The notes under the pieces were generated by a model. It did no database searches and was not told the DNA's origin. It worked only from the letters and a program-made list of their open reading frames with translations. A stretch of 27,325 nucleotides of DNA from UBA6821 sp044236545 (GTDB taxonomy: Bacteria > Verrucomicrobiota > Verrucomicrobiia > Chthoniobacterales > UBA6821): the NCBI GenBank assembly GCA_044236545.1, contig JBIIGI010000030.1, positions 1 through 27,325 on the forward strand, given 5' to 3'. The position numbers were made by a program, and so were the translations under genes. Shown here piece by piece: positions 7,775 through 14,724 of the stretch. How positions within the stretch are numbered: position 1 is the first letter of the stretch; every line of letters starts with the position of its first letter.

Positions 7775-7880
7775 TGCTTATCGCCTTCTGTGTAGAGGCA
7801 CAACGTTTTACTGTTATCAATGAGTCTAGGCATTCGATTTTAGGATGATTCTGAAAGAGGAACCCTAAACCGATCTAATG

Positions 7881-7976
7881 TCAGTTGGTTCGGTGCTCTT
7901 CGGGGTACTCGGAGTAATTGAAACCCTTGGCAGCGGCGCATTCAGAGACGGCGGTGAGGATGGATTCGTTGGTCAT
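7881..7976 (-). pseudogene. 5' remnant of the MTN-SILTAVSEW paralogue family
   Basis: A 31-codon frame begins MTNESILTAVSECAAAKGF and stops after a few unrelated residues. Its start is nearly identical to the protein at 12182-12538 (MTNQSILTAVSEWAAAKGL) and similar to that at 10449-11102 (MTKDTILTALIDWAGSRGI). The leader before the start codon is also shared, with CCTATCC(G/C) directly upstream. Only the first 20 or so codons survive. Confidence 0.65.
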
Positions 7977-8390
7977 TACGGATAGGTGTTTAGGCTGTGA
8001 GGCTGTTAGGAAGGGATTGGTGTGAAATTGAAAAATGCCACGTATGGGGAAGTTAGAATGTTGGAAAGTAGAAGCCTTTCAGAAATGCGGTGACGGGATG
8101 TGTCGGGGAAGGCAGGGGGAGTGGTTGAGTCGAGGGGTGGATTGGAAGATGGGAGCTTGTAGCTGGAAGTTGAGTAGTTGAGGAGTTGAGGGATTGGTGT
8201 GAAGGTGAAAAGTTAAAAGGTTAGAAGGTGGGAAATTGGAGGCCGTGGTTAAAAAGTTAGAAGGGTTAGAAGGTTACAAAGTGCCTGACCGGAGCAATCG
8301 GCAGACAATATTGAGTGGACATAGGAAGTGGCTGAGTCGAGAGACGAGGGTCGAAGGTCGAGAGCTGGTGGGGAACCCAGGAGTTAGGGC
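7977..8390. repeat. G-depleted (minus strand) low-complexity tract
   Basis: More than 400 nt without a gene. On the plus strand it is made almost only of A, G and T with few C; on the minus strand it is C/T/A-rich. It is built of short recurring words: a 15-nt word AGGGATTGGTGTGAA at 8012-8026 and exactly again at 8189-8203, several (A)AGGTTAGAAG, GTTGAGGAGTTGAGG and GGTCGA(A/G) units. The same words occur in spacers at 9654-9724, 10331-10448 and 11103-11345. Confidence 0.65.
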
Positions 8391-8396
8391 GGGGCT

Positions 8397-9653
8397 TTAT
8401 TCGGAATCCTCGAGGAGACTGCCACCCGCATCCTCAAGCTCCAGATCACCAACACCTTCCAAGCGATGGCCGGAATTGCCCTCGATGCTGCCAAGCATGG
8501 CCATGATGTTCGTCTCGACGATATCGATCTGGGTCTCGCGGAGTTTCCAGTTCTTTTCCATGGCCTTGCGCTCTTTGTTGATCCCATCACGCAGGGCGGC
8601 ATGGGCACCCACGATGCTGACCACGCGGTTGCGGAACTCGGGGCTGGTGACGTAGCCGTAGAGAAGGGCCGCGTTCTCGTCGGCGTGCTGATGGACTTTC
8701 TTCTCCAGCTGGACCTGCATGAGTCCCCAGCGGAGGGAGCGGATGAGTGTCATGGCCGAGGTGTAATCGGAGACCCAGACCCCATCCTTGAATCCGCATC
8801 CGACGATGTCCTTGGGAAGCTGCTGGGTGATGATGACCCCCACATGGGCTTTCACACGGTGCATGTCCTCGCGGAGTTTTCCGATCCATGCATTGCCCCA
8901 TTCCTGGGTGCGCTTAGTCTCAAAGAGAATGCTTCCGCTGGCGGTTCCCACATCATTGAAGACTTCAAGGATGACATCGGCTCCACGTGCTCCGGTCTTC
9001 ACCTCGGTGACCGTGTCACGTGTAAAGGTGGATCGAAGCTGGTCCTCAAAGGTCGCCTCGAGGGCGGCACCTTGGTTCTGCATGGATCCCTGCGAGGCCT
9101 TGCGGCTGGCTTCCTCCAGCTTGCCCTGAACGGTCCCAAGTTTGAGTTCCAGTTCGCGGATCTTGAGCTCCGATTCCTGCTTGAGGCTCTGCTGAAGCTC
9201 TGTGGTGACCTGCTCGATGCGCTGGGTGGCCGCCGCATCAGCCTGCTTGCGGGCCTCGATCTGGGCTAGCTGCTGACTCTCGACGAGTTTCTGGTTCTGT
9301 TCCTGCATGTCGGAAAGTTGCTTGGTGAGTGCCTCGAGGGATTTGCGGTTCAGTTCCTCGCGCTGGGCTTGGAGGGTTGCTTGGGTTGCCTGACGCTCCT
9401 GCTCAAGGCGGACGGCTGCTGCAACCGCCTCTTCACGAAGCTTGCGGGAGGCCTCCTCCGAGGCCTTGCGCTCGTCGGCGGCTGATTTTACGGCCTCGGC
9501 GACACGCGCTTCGGCATCGCGAACAATCTTTTCGCGCTCGGCTTGCAGGCGGGTCTCAATCTCGACCTGAGCCTGCTGACTGACCTGACGGAGGAGGGCC
9601 TCCGTCATTTCGAACTGATGGCTGCATTGGGGGCATTGGATGGTGTTGGACAT
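8397..9653 (-). CDS. DUF2130 coiled-coil nuclease-like protein
   Basis: The 418-aa protein starts with a short CPQC (C7, C10) zinc-knuckle-like segment, followed by a long Ala/Glu/Gln/Arg coiled coil (about 25-200). The C-terminal DUF2130 domain (about 207-370) carries GADVILEVF and ILFETKRTQEW, which together fit a PD-(D/E)xK restriction-endonuclease-like fold, then VGVIITQQLPKD and GVWVSDYTSAMTLIRSLR. The family occurs across bacteria, often in accessory regions; its substrate is not established. The final 30 residues are acidic. The start ATG at 9653 is preceded by a G-free leader and no Shine-Dalgarno sequence. A real gene beyond doubt; its role is unknown. Confidence 0.87.
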   Translation of the reverse strand: MSNTIQCPQCSHQFEMTEALLRQVSQQAQVEIETRLQAEREKIVRDAEARVAEAVKSAADERKASEEASRKLREEAVAAAVRLEQERQATQATLQAQREELNRKSLEALTKQLSDMQEQNQKLVESQQLAQIEARKQADAAATQRIEQVTTELQQSLKQESELKIRELELKLGTVQGKLEEASRKASQGSMQNQGAALEATFEDQLRSTFTRDTVTEVKTGARGADVILEVFNDVGTASGSILFETKRTQEWGNAWIGKLREDMHRVKAHVGVIITQQLPKDIVGCGFKDGVWVSDYTSAMTLIRSLRWGLMQVQLEKKVHQHADENAALLYGYVTSPEFRNRVVSIVGAHAALRDGINKERKAMEKNWKLRETQIDIVETNIMAMLGSIEGNSGHRLEGVGDLELEDAGGSLLEDSE

Positions 9654-9724
9654 GGGATGATGGGGTTAAAAAGGTAAAAGGTTAGAAAGTGAAAAAGTGA
9701 AACGAGAGGCGGAACAAGGGAGGA
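9654..9724. repeat. G-poor leader of the DUF2130 gene
   Basis: Read in the gene direction this spacer is almost free of G, with repeated CACTTT and CCTTTTAACC-like words (TTTCACTTTTTCACTTTC, CTAACCTTTTACC). The same words occur at 8200-8235 on the same strand and at 23815-23840 upstream of cysA on the plus strand. No Shine-Dalgarno sequence is present before the ATG. Confidence 0.55.
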
Positions 9725-10330
9725 TCAGGAGCTGAAGTGGCGGGTGAGGGCGGCATCGCGGATCGGGTCGGGAAGGAGATTGTGATCACGGAGTGTCTCT
9801 TCAAGCGGCAGGCGCTTTCCCTTGAATTCGCGCAGGGGCATGTACTCCCCGAGGATCGCTGACATGGCGCGGTAGTCGGTGATCGCTGAAGGCTCCTTCA
9901 CGGTATTCACGCGGGAGCCGCGACCCGCATTCTTCCAACCCTCCCCATCCTTGTCGTTCTCCAAGGCCTTTTTCTCAAGTTCCGCAACGGTGGCATACTG
10001 GAACCATGCTCCACGACGGATCCGAAGCTCGTCGGCAAGGATGGGGAAGATAAGGGATCCATCGACGAGATTGGTACTGATGTGGACATGGAGCTTCACG
10101 CCGGGGCCGCGGTTCTGGAGGAGATCGAAGATGGAGAGCACGACGGTGGGATTCAGGCGGCTCATCCCGACGATCTCGAGCTCCAGAGTTCCCTTCCCGT
10201 TGAGCGTTTTCAGCCCCTTCCTGATGCCGGCCAAGATGCCCCAATCCTCCTCGGACACATCGACCGTGACCTCGGCCTTGCGGGCCTTGGGGAGGAGGTG
10301 GCTGATTAGGTGTGTGAAGAGGTTGGGCAT
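9725..10330 (-). CDS. Hypothetical protein, 201 aa
   Basis: The family is not recognised. The central part (ELEIVGMSRLNPTVVLSIFDLLQNR, then HISTNLVDGSLIFPILADELRIRRGAW) alternates hydrophobic strands and helices in a way that faintly recalls the ClpP/crotonase fold, as seen in proteins that select ADELR-type helices, but no catalytic Ser or His pair can be assigned. No signal peptide. It lies between the DUF2130 gene and a 217-aa gene on the same strand, each separated by a G-poor repeat tract. The ATG at 10330 is the only reasonable start. The gene is probably real; the fold suggestion is weak inference. Confidence 0.6.
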   Translation of the reverse strand: MPNLFTHLISHLLPKARKAEVTVDVSEEDWGILAGIRKGLKTLNGKGTLELEIVGMSRLNPTVVLSIFDLLQNRGPGVKLHVHISTNLVDGSLIFPILADELRIRRGAWFQYATVAELEKKALENDKDGEGWKNAGRGSRVNTVKEPSAITDYRAMSAILGEYMPLREFKGKRLPLEETLRDHNLLPDPIRDAALTRHFSS

Positions 10331-10448
10331 GGGGTGGTGGGAGTTAGGTGATGGGAGCTAGGAGCTAGGAGCTAGGAGTTAGGTGATGGGGAATAGGGGA
10401 AGCCGGTTGAGGAGTTGAGGAAAGAATCGCTGGAGGTTGAAATCACCC
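10331..10448. repeat. Heptamer tandem repeat and G-poor leader
   Basis: On the plus strand the heptamer AGCTAGG occurs three times in a row followed by AGTTAGG (about 10356-10382), flanked on both sides by GAGTTAGGTGATGGG. The word TAGGTGATGGGAGCTA (10345-10360) recurs exactly at 11165-11180. In the direction of the 201-aa gene the tract is C/T/A-rich and nearly free of G. The style is that of cyanobacterial STRR heptamer repeats. Confidence 0.65.
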
Positions 10449-11102
10449 CTAGATGACAGATTCAAGCCATGCGACCAGGGCGTCGCGGGTTCTGAGTCCC
10501 TTGCCGCGCTGGTCGAAGGTCAGGAACCCGTCCTCGTTGGCGTAGAAGGTCGCGGCATCGCCCCATCCCGAGACGCCGAGGGTGATGTCGAAGCCGTGGG
10601 CATCCTTGAACTCCACGATCAGCCACTCCTCGAGCCCGAGGGAGTCGGCCAACTCGGCAGCCTCGCCGCAGAACTCACGTTCACGCAGCACTGTGTAGGA
10701 ATAGCCGTTGTCCGCGAGCCATTCGTCGAGGGAGGCTTCCTGAATGTGCTTGAGGAGGAAGCGGGCGGTCGCGCGGTCGATGAAGGCGATCAGGCCCTGC
10801 TCACTGGAGAACTCGGGGATCCAGTGAAGGGGAATCTCGTCATCGTCCTCCCCCATGGCGCTCCAGGAGCCCTTCTTCAGGGAATTGGGGATCCAGAAGC
10901 CGATGTGGCCATCGGGACCTCCGTGCGTCAAGGCAGCGATAAAGAGGTGGAGACCGGAACCGGCGGAATCCTCCTCCCCGGGGGAGAGAAGCGGTCGCAT
11001 GTCGAGCTCCGCGGGAGGGAGGGAGCGCTCGGTGGCAACGATCTGGATGCCGCGCGAGCCGGCCCAGTCGATGAGGGCGGTGAGGATGGTGTCTTTGGTC
11101 AT
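10449..11102 (-). CDS. Hypothetical protein, 217 aa, paralogous family
   Basis: No known family is recognised. Residues 1-115 (MTKDTILTALIDWAGSRGI ... AELDMRPLLSPGEE ... GHIGFWIPNSLKKGSWSAMGE) are clearly homologous to the shorter protein at 12182-12538 and to the remnant at 7881-7976, so it belongs to a family duplicated within this locus. The second half (120-217) has no counterpart here and contains a Trp/Gly/Asp-rich stretch (GLEEWLIVEFKDAHGFDITLGVSGWGD). The acidic, Trp-rich, soluble character resembles immunity-type proteins such as those of the SUKH class, but no motif proves it. The leader before the ATG is G-poor, with no Shine-Dalgarno sequence. Confidence 0.7.
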   Translation of the reverse strand: MTKDTILTALIDWAGSRGIQIVATERSLPPAELDMRPLLSPGEEDSAGSGLHLFIAALTHGGPDGHIGFWIPNSLKKGSWSAMGEDDDEIPLHWIPEFSSEQGLIAFIDRATARFLLKHIQEASLDEWLADNGYSYTVLREREFCGEAAELADSLGLEEWLIVEFKDAHGFDITLGVSGWGDAATFYANEDGFLTFDQRGKGLRTRDALVAWLESVI

Positions 11103-11345
11103 AGGGATAGGTGGTTAGGGGATTAGGCTGATGGCTGTTAGGGTGGAAAATAGGGGATAGGTTATAGGTGATGGGAGCTACGAGGCTGTTGGGTCACGGA
11201 CCGAAGTCAAAGGTCGAGTGTCGAGCGTCGAGGGCTGGGGGAAGAGGCAGAAATCGGTAGTCGGTAATAGGGGAAAACCAGGGAGGAAGAGGATGAGTTG
11301 AAGGGTTGAGAGGTAGAAGCGGCGTGGGCGGAAGTTGACGGGTGG
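11103..11345. repeat. Long G-depleted leader between divergent genes
   Basis: In the direction of the 217-aa gene this tract is C/T/A-rich and made of short words: CTAACAGCC, CGACACTCGACC, CTCAACCCTTCAACTC, CCCTATTACCGACTACCG. It shares TAGGTGATGGGAGCTA (11165-11180) exactly with 10345-10360. A long frame is open through it on the minus strand, but it is only a by-product of the lack of G in that strand. Promoters for both divergent genes should lie here; none is clear. Confidence 0.6.
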
Positions 11346-11369
11346 TGCATGGAGGAGTAGTGGTGGGGT

Positions 11370-11627
11370 ATGCCCTCGACAATGACCATGGAGTTGCCGA
11401 CCGATGTGCTGGAGTCCGCGCGGATGTCGGTTCCAGACCTGAAGCTGGAGCTTGCGATCTCGCTGTTCTCGCTTGGCCGTCTCTCGATGGGAAAAGCAGC
11501 GGAATTGGCCGGGCTTCCGGTCGGGACATTTCAGCTTCAATTGGGTGCAAGGAAGCTGGGTAGCCACTACGGAACGGAGGAGGCCCTTGAGGATGCAAGG
11601 GCTCTCTCCAAGGTCCGAGTTGCATGA
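11370..11627 (+). CDS. UPF0175-family antitoxin
   Basis: The 85-aa protein matches UPF0175: MELPTDVLESARM near the start, then LELAISLFSLGRLSMGKAAE and LAGLPVGTFQLQLGARKLG. The central part is a helix-turn-helix-like DNA-binding segment. UPF0175 proteins are the antitoxin partners of DUF3368 PIN-like toxins, and that partner follows with a 4-nt ATGA overlap. The start may be 11370 or the ATG at 11382, four codons on; both keep the family start. It is transcribed away from the 217-aa gene. The usual final GT/LGR motif is replaced by ARKLGSHYG, still within family variation. Confidence 0.85.
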   Translation: MPSTMTMELPTDVLESARMSVPDLKLELAISLFSLGRLSMGKAAELAGLPVGTFQLQLGARKLGSHYGTEEALEDARALSKVRVA

Positions 11628-12097
11628 TTATTATCTCGGATGCTTCTCCGCTGATCGCGCTTGGGCGGATCGGCAAGCTTGACCTGCTAAAAGAGATCTT
11701 TGGTTCTCTGATTTTGCCTGACGCCGTGTGGAAGGAAGTGGTCGAGGCCGGCATGCAAAAGCTTGGTGCAGATGCGGTCGGAGCGGCCCCTTGGATCAGC
11801 CGCCAATCCGTGCACGACAAGGATCTCGTGAATCTGCTGAGACATGATCTGGGCGCGGGCGAGGCTGAGGCAATCGTGCTGGCAAGGGAGTGCAATGCGG
11901 ATTTCCTGCTAATCGATGAAAGGCTGGGACGTTCTGCGGCCAAGAGTCTGGGTCTGAAGGTGGTCGGATTGGTCGGCATTCTGATCGAGGCTAGGGATCG
12001 CGGTCTGATTCCTGATGCGGAATCGCTGATGAATCGCCTCCACGAGGAGGCTGGGTTCTGGATCTCGGAAGATTTACGCAAACTGGTCACGGGGTGA
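11624..12097 (+). CDS. DUF3368 PIN-like toxin
   Basis: This 157-aa protein is a DUF3368 family member. The N-terminus IIISDASPLIALGRIGKLDLL holds the first acidic residue of the PIN active site (D6); GAGEAEAIVLARE and FLLIDERLGRSAA supply the other conserved acidic residues (Glu near 86-88, Asp near 107). The C-terminal part GLKVVGLVGILIEARDRGLI is typical. PIN-domain toxins are metal-dependent ribonucleases. ATG 11624 overlaps the antitoxin stop by 4 nt, giving translational coupling. All motifs are present and there is no disruption, so the toxin-antitoxin pair should be intact. Confidence 0.88.
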   Translation: MIIISDASPLIALGRIGKLDLLKEIFGSLILPDAVWKEVVEAGMQKLGADAVGAAPWISRQSVHDKDLVNLLRHDLGAGEAEAIVLARECNADFLLIDERLGRSAAKSLGLKVVGLVGILIEARDRGLIPDAESLMNRLHEEAGFWISEDLRKLVTG

Positions 12098-12147
12098 GTC
12101 AGAAGGGGGGTAGTTAGGCTGAAGGATGGACCGAGTGGAGAATACGT

Positions 12148-12163
12148 GGGTGTGGGAACACCC
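12148..12163. terminator. Short GNRA-type hairpin between convergent genes
   Basis: GGGTGT and ACACCC form a 6-bp stem around the tetraloop GGGA, between the ends of the DUF3368 gene and the convergent 118-aa gene. There is no T-tract, so intrinsic termination is uncertain. Confidence 0.35.
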
Positions 12164-12181
12164 CTCGTCGATGGTGGTGAT

Positions 12182-12538
12182 TCAGGCGGCGGCGAGGAAT
12201 TCCCCAGCAAGGATCGAGATGACGGAGAGAAGCTCCTTGTCATCTCCGAAGTGAGGGATGCGGCTTGTGTCGATTTCCTCATCCCCCTCGGAAAAAGCAC
12301 TCCAGCTGCCCTGGCCTGAGGCGTGAAGCCAGAACCCGATCTGTCCCGGATACTCCGCCCCATCGGGTGTGCTGATAGTCAAACAGACGCCCGAGTGGTC
12401 AGACGGAAGTTCCTCCGGCCTGAGCAGGGGGCGGAGGTCGAGCAGTGCAGGCGGTTCACTCAGGAGCTGGACCTCATTGTCGAGCCCCTTGGCGGCGGCC
12501 CATTCGGATACGGCGGTAAGAATGGATTGGTTGGTCAT
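12182..12538 (-). CDS. Hypothetical protein, 118 aa, half-length paralogue
   Basis: From ATG 12538 the product begins MTNQSILTAVSEWAAAKGL and aligns over its whole length with the first half of the 217-aa protein at 10449-11102 (shared LDLRPLLRPEE, GQIGFWLHASGQGSWSAFSEGDEEI). It therefore represents one domain that can exist alone. The frame is open upstream to 12751, but the extra codons come from the dispersed repeat and a G-poor leader and are unlikely to be translated. It is a soluble acidic protein of unknown function. The leader has CCGTAATG like the remnant at 7976. Confidence 0.65.
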   Translation of the reverse strand: MTNQSILTAVSEWAAAKGLDNEVQLLSEPPALLDLRPLLRPEELPSDHSGVCLTISTPDGAEYPGQIGFWLHASGQGSWSAFSEGDEEIDTSRIPHFGDDKELLSVISILAGEFLAAA

Positions 12539-12600
12539 TACGGATTTGGGGATTAGGAGATGGGGAGGGGTCAGGCAGCGAAGACGATGATCTTGGCCGG
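12539..12600. other. G-poor leader of the 118-aa gene
   Basis: In the gene direction the sequence CCCCTCCCCATCTCCTAATC is followed by CCCAAATCCGTAATG. It lacks a Shine-Dalgarno sequence and shares its last bases with the leader of the remnant at 7976. Confidence 0.45.
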
Positions 12601-12648
12601 CGGGGGCAAGGCTTGTTTCGTTTTCATGAGAGGGATGCTCGCTGATGC

Positions 12649-12699
12649 GGATGACAGGGAATGTCGCTGCGATTTGCGCACCGGAATTCCCACCGACAT
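12649..12699. repeat. Dispersed repeat copy B, palindromic
   Basis: Bases 12649-12670 match 1068-1089 (20 of 22). The element forms an inverted repeat with arms ATGTCGCTG (12661-12669) and CACCGACAT (12691-12699), one mismatch. It resembles REP-type elements in size and structure. Like copy A it lies upstream of a minus-strand gene. Confidence 0.45.
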
Positions 12700-12738
12700 C
12701 TGCTGACGCCCGATCAACGCGATCCTCGCCGCATACGC

Positions 12739-13095
12739 ATGAAAACTTCACACATCCAATACGACCCGGCCAACGACACCCACATCACGACACTCTTCCT
12801 CGACAGGGACGAGGAGGGGAACTTTCTGGATGTTGACTCCACGATCCATTACTCGGAGGAGCACGGCTACTATCTGGCCCGCAAGATTATCCAGGTCTGG
12901 GATGGGCGTTCCTGGGAAACAGCGACCGATGAGGCGGCGGAGGCTTCCCTGCGCGAACACCGCCGCAGTCTGAAGACCTTCCGTCCCCTCACCCCCGCGC
13001 AGGTGATCCTCCTGATCGTCGAGAACAATGTCCCTGAGGAGGAAGGAGCGCGCGCCATGGCCATCGCCGCTCTCAGTACGGCGGGAATGCACTGA
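12739..13095 (+). CDS. Hypothetical protein, 118 aa
   Basis: The family is not recognised. From the ATG at 12739 the protein reads MKTSHIQYDPANDTHITTLF and continues with acidic and aromatic stretches (HYSEEHGYYLARKIIQVWDG, SWETATDEAAEASLREHRRS), ending with an Ala-rich helix. There is no signal peptide. The frame is open 26 codons upstream to 12661, but those codons lie in the dispersed repeat. It stands alone, between a divergent gene and a gene that starts 118 nt downstream. Real by codon pattern; function unknown. Confidence 0.55.
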   Translation: MKTSHIQYDPANDTHITTLFLDRDEEGNFLDVDSTIHYSEEHGYYLARKIIQVWDGRSWETATDEAAEASLREHRRSLKTFRPLTPAQVILLIVENNVPEEEGARAMAIAALSTAGMH

Positions 13096-13213
13096 CCCGT
13101 CCGACTACCCATGAACCGATACTCCATGAACCGACAGGATGTGTCCGTCCGATTTGATGCTTCAAAAGCGAATCGGCTCGGAATTCTAGGAAATAAACGC
13201 TATAACTAACATC

Positions 13214-13573
13214 ATGAAATTCTGCTGTTCAGCTAACATTATTGCTTTAATAACGATTTTATCTCTTCTTTGCTCCTGCACAACAGTCACTTATCCCAAC
13301 GGAACCACGGTAACCACACCGTACGTGGCGCCATGCTATGGAACTTATTATCCCGGATATTATGTCTCTCCCTACGGGACGGGGGGTGTCTACGGAGGGG
13401 GGTACTTCCCCGTCTACGGAGGTTGTTGGAACCGCCCTTGGTACGGGAATACCTGGAGTGGGTGGAACGGCTGGAATCGAGGCAACTGCTGGAACGGGGC
13501 ATACCGGCCCGTCTGGAACGGGTGCGCCTCCCCGGCATGGAACGGCTACCGCGGCGGCAGGTGCTACCGCTGA
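13214..13573 (+). CDS. Gly/Tyr/Trp-rich lipoprotein, 119 aa
   Basis: The signal sequence (MKFCCSANIIALITILSLLCSC) ends in a lipobox LLCSC with the lipidated Cys at residue 22. The mature part is composed of Gly, Tyr, Trp, Asn and Pro in irregular short units: YYPGYYVSPYG, GGVYGGGYFPVYGG, then NTWSGWNGWNRGNCWNG and AWNGYRGG. Such proteins sit in the cell envelope; no enzyme fold is expected. The first 20 codons are markedly AT-richer than the rest, unlike neighbouring genes. Upstream, TATAAC (13201-13206) may be a -10 box. Secretion and lipidation are clear from sequence; role unknown. Confidence 0.75.
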   Translation: MKFCCSANIIALITILSLLCSCTTVTYPNGTTVTTPYVAPCYGTYYPGYYVSPYGTGGVYGGGYFPVYGGCWNRPWYGNTWSGWNGWNRGNCWNGAYRPVWNGCASPAWNGYRGGRCYR

Positions 13574-13625
13574 AAACTCAACAACCCACTTCCCAACCGA
13601 CCAATCCTCAACACCAACTCAATAC

Positions 13626-13757
13626 ATGGACACGCACGACTTCCTGCAAAAACCCATCATGAATCCTCCTCAGAAAACTTTCCCGCTCTCCATGGTGCCT
13701 GTCTACGGGGACAGCGTCACGACAGCGGAACCCAAGATCCTCGGCTTCGCCGCCTGA
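13626..13757 (+). CDS. Possible small ORF, 43 aa
   Basis: ATG 13626 opens a 43-codon frame (MDTHDFLQKPIMNPPQ ... ILGFAA) that stops 2 nt before the next gene's ATG. The 50 nt before it are nearly free of G, like the leaders of several surer genes here. The product has no recognised family. It may be a leader peptide coupled to the downstream gene, or chance. Confidence 0.35.
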   Translation: MDTHDFLQKPIMNPPQKTFPLSMVPVYGDSVTTAEPKILGFAA

Positions 13758-13759
13758 TC

Positions 13760-14602
13760 ATGAAGCACGGCACCCTCTACGATCATCTCTTGGCCGAGGA
13801 AGATCTCGACGAGGAGACGAGGGCCATGATTCTGGAGCGCATCCGCCTCGATGAGGAGGAAGCCGCCAAGGAAAAGGCCGCTGCAAAACGCCGTCGCCTG
13901 AAGGCGCTCGCGGATCTCTCGTTGCTGAAGACTCCTCGCAAGCCCCCGGGCAGTCGCTCTGCCCTTCATGAGATTCCGCCTGACACGCAACTTGCCCCCA
14001 AAGGCGGAGGGAAGCTCTGCAATACCCGGGATTATCTGTTTCTGGCCGCCCTCCTCGAGCGATCCCGCGATGCCGATTACATCGTGCAGTGCGGCCCTGC
14101 GGGCAAGACCCAGGATTGGATCTATCTTCCCGACAATCGTCCGGAGATGATCCCCGAGGGATTCACGGTGAAGCAACGCCGATCCCCGCAGGAAGTGAGG
14201 CGTCTCTTCAAGGAATGCTTCTACGGATTCCGGAGAGCCCTCTCCTCGACCGGGCGCTCAGCCATGAGCTTCAGTGTGGGAGGGGTAGAGGTGCGGCATG
14301 CAGGGAGTCTGGGAGATCGTCCGTTCTGGGATTTTGCCTCACGCCTTGATCATCCGTTCACCAAGGACGGGGATCCTCTGATGGATAGTCTCCATGCACG
14401 CCATCTCTTTGATTGCACGGAAGCCAAGACCTCGAAGAGGACGCCGTTCCTCTGCCCGATCGACGGGCCCGTGGCGGCTGTCGAGGGCAAGTCCACCAGC
14501 CCAGGGTGGACTTGGCGTCACCTCTGCGGCCGCGAGTGGCGCACGGCCCTCTGCCCTCACTGCCTCGGGGAGTTGGCCGAGACGGGGTTCACAATGAATT
14601 GA
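13760..14602 (+). CDS. Hypothetical protein with C-terminal Cys cluster, 280 aa
   Basis: No family is recognised. Residues 1-60 are highly charged and helical (EEDLDEETRAMILERIRLDEEEAAK split by short gaps, then Lys/Arg-rich). The middle part contains NTRDYLFLAALLER and a Gly/Arg-rich region. The end carries a cysteine pattern (FLCPIDG, HLCGREW, ALCPHCLGEL) that looks like a zinc ribbon. It starts 2 nt after the possible small ORF and is followed by a 122-nt gap. A cytosolic nucleic-acid or protein-binding role is possible but unsupported. Confidence 0.6.
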   Translation: MKHGTLYDHLLAEEDLDEETRAMILERIRLDEEEAAKEKAAAKRRRLKALADLSLLKTPRKPPGSRSALHEIPPDTQLAPKGGGKLCNTRDYLFLAALLERSRDADYIVQCGPAGKTQDWIYLPDNRPEMIPEGFTVKQRRSPQEVRRLFKECFYGFRRALSSTGRSAMSFSVGGVEVRHAGSLGDRPFWDFASRLDHPFTKDGDPLMDSLHARHLFDCTEAKTSKRTPFLCPIDGPVAAVEGKSTSPGWTWRHLCGREWRTALCPHCLGELAETGFTMN

Positions 14603-14724
14603 ATCACGACGACAGATCCTGACGCCCGACCCATGCATGATGACTTCATGACACACGCGGACCTTCGGTTCCACAGTTGAAACGTTAAAAAAAGAAATAA
14701 CCACCCCCATCACCCCAAACACCC

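Noticed and set aside
10340..10400. Possible CRISPR-type repeats
   Set aside because: The units are 7 nt, tandem and without spacers; no cas genes are present.
10437..11126. 229-codon open frame on the plus strand
   Set aside because: Antisense to the 217-aa gene, which has a paralogue; the plus frame has none.
11194..12363. Long open frame of 389 codons on the minus strand
   Set aside because: It is antisense to the UPF0175/DUF3368 pair and consists of Ser/Pro/Arg-rich low-complexity residues; it stays open because the leader tract lacks G on that strand.
12661..12738. N-terminal extension of the 118-aa plus-strand protein
   Set aside because: The codons lie in the dispersed repeat, and the internal ATG at 12739 gives a more normal start.
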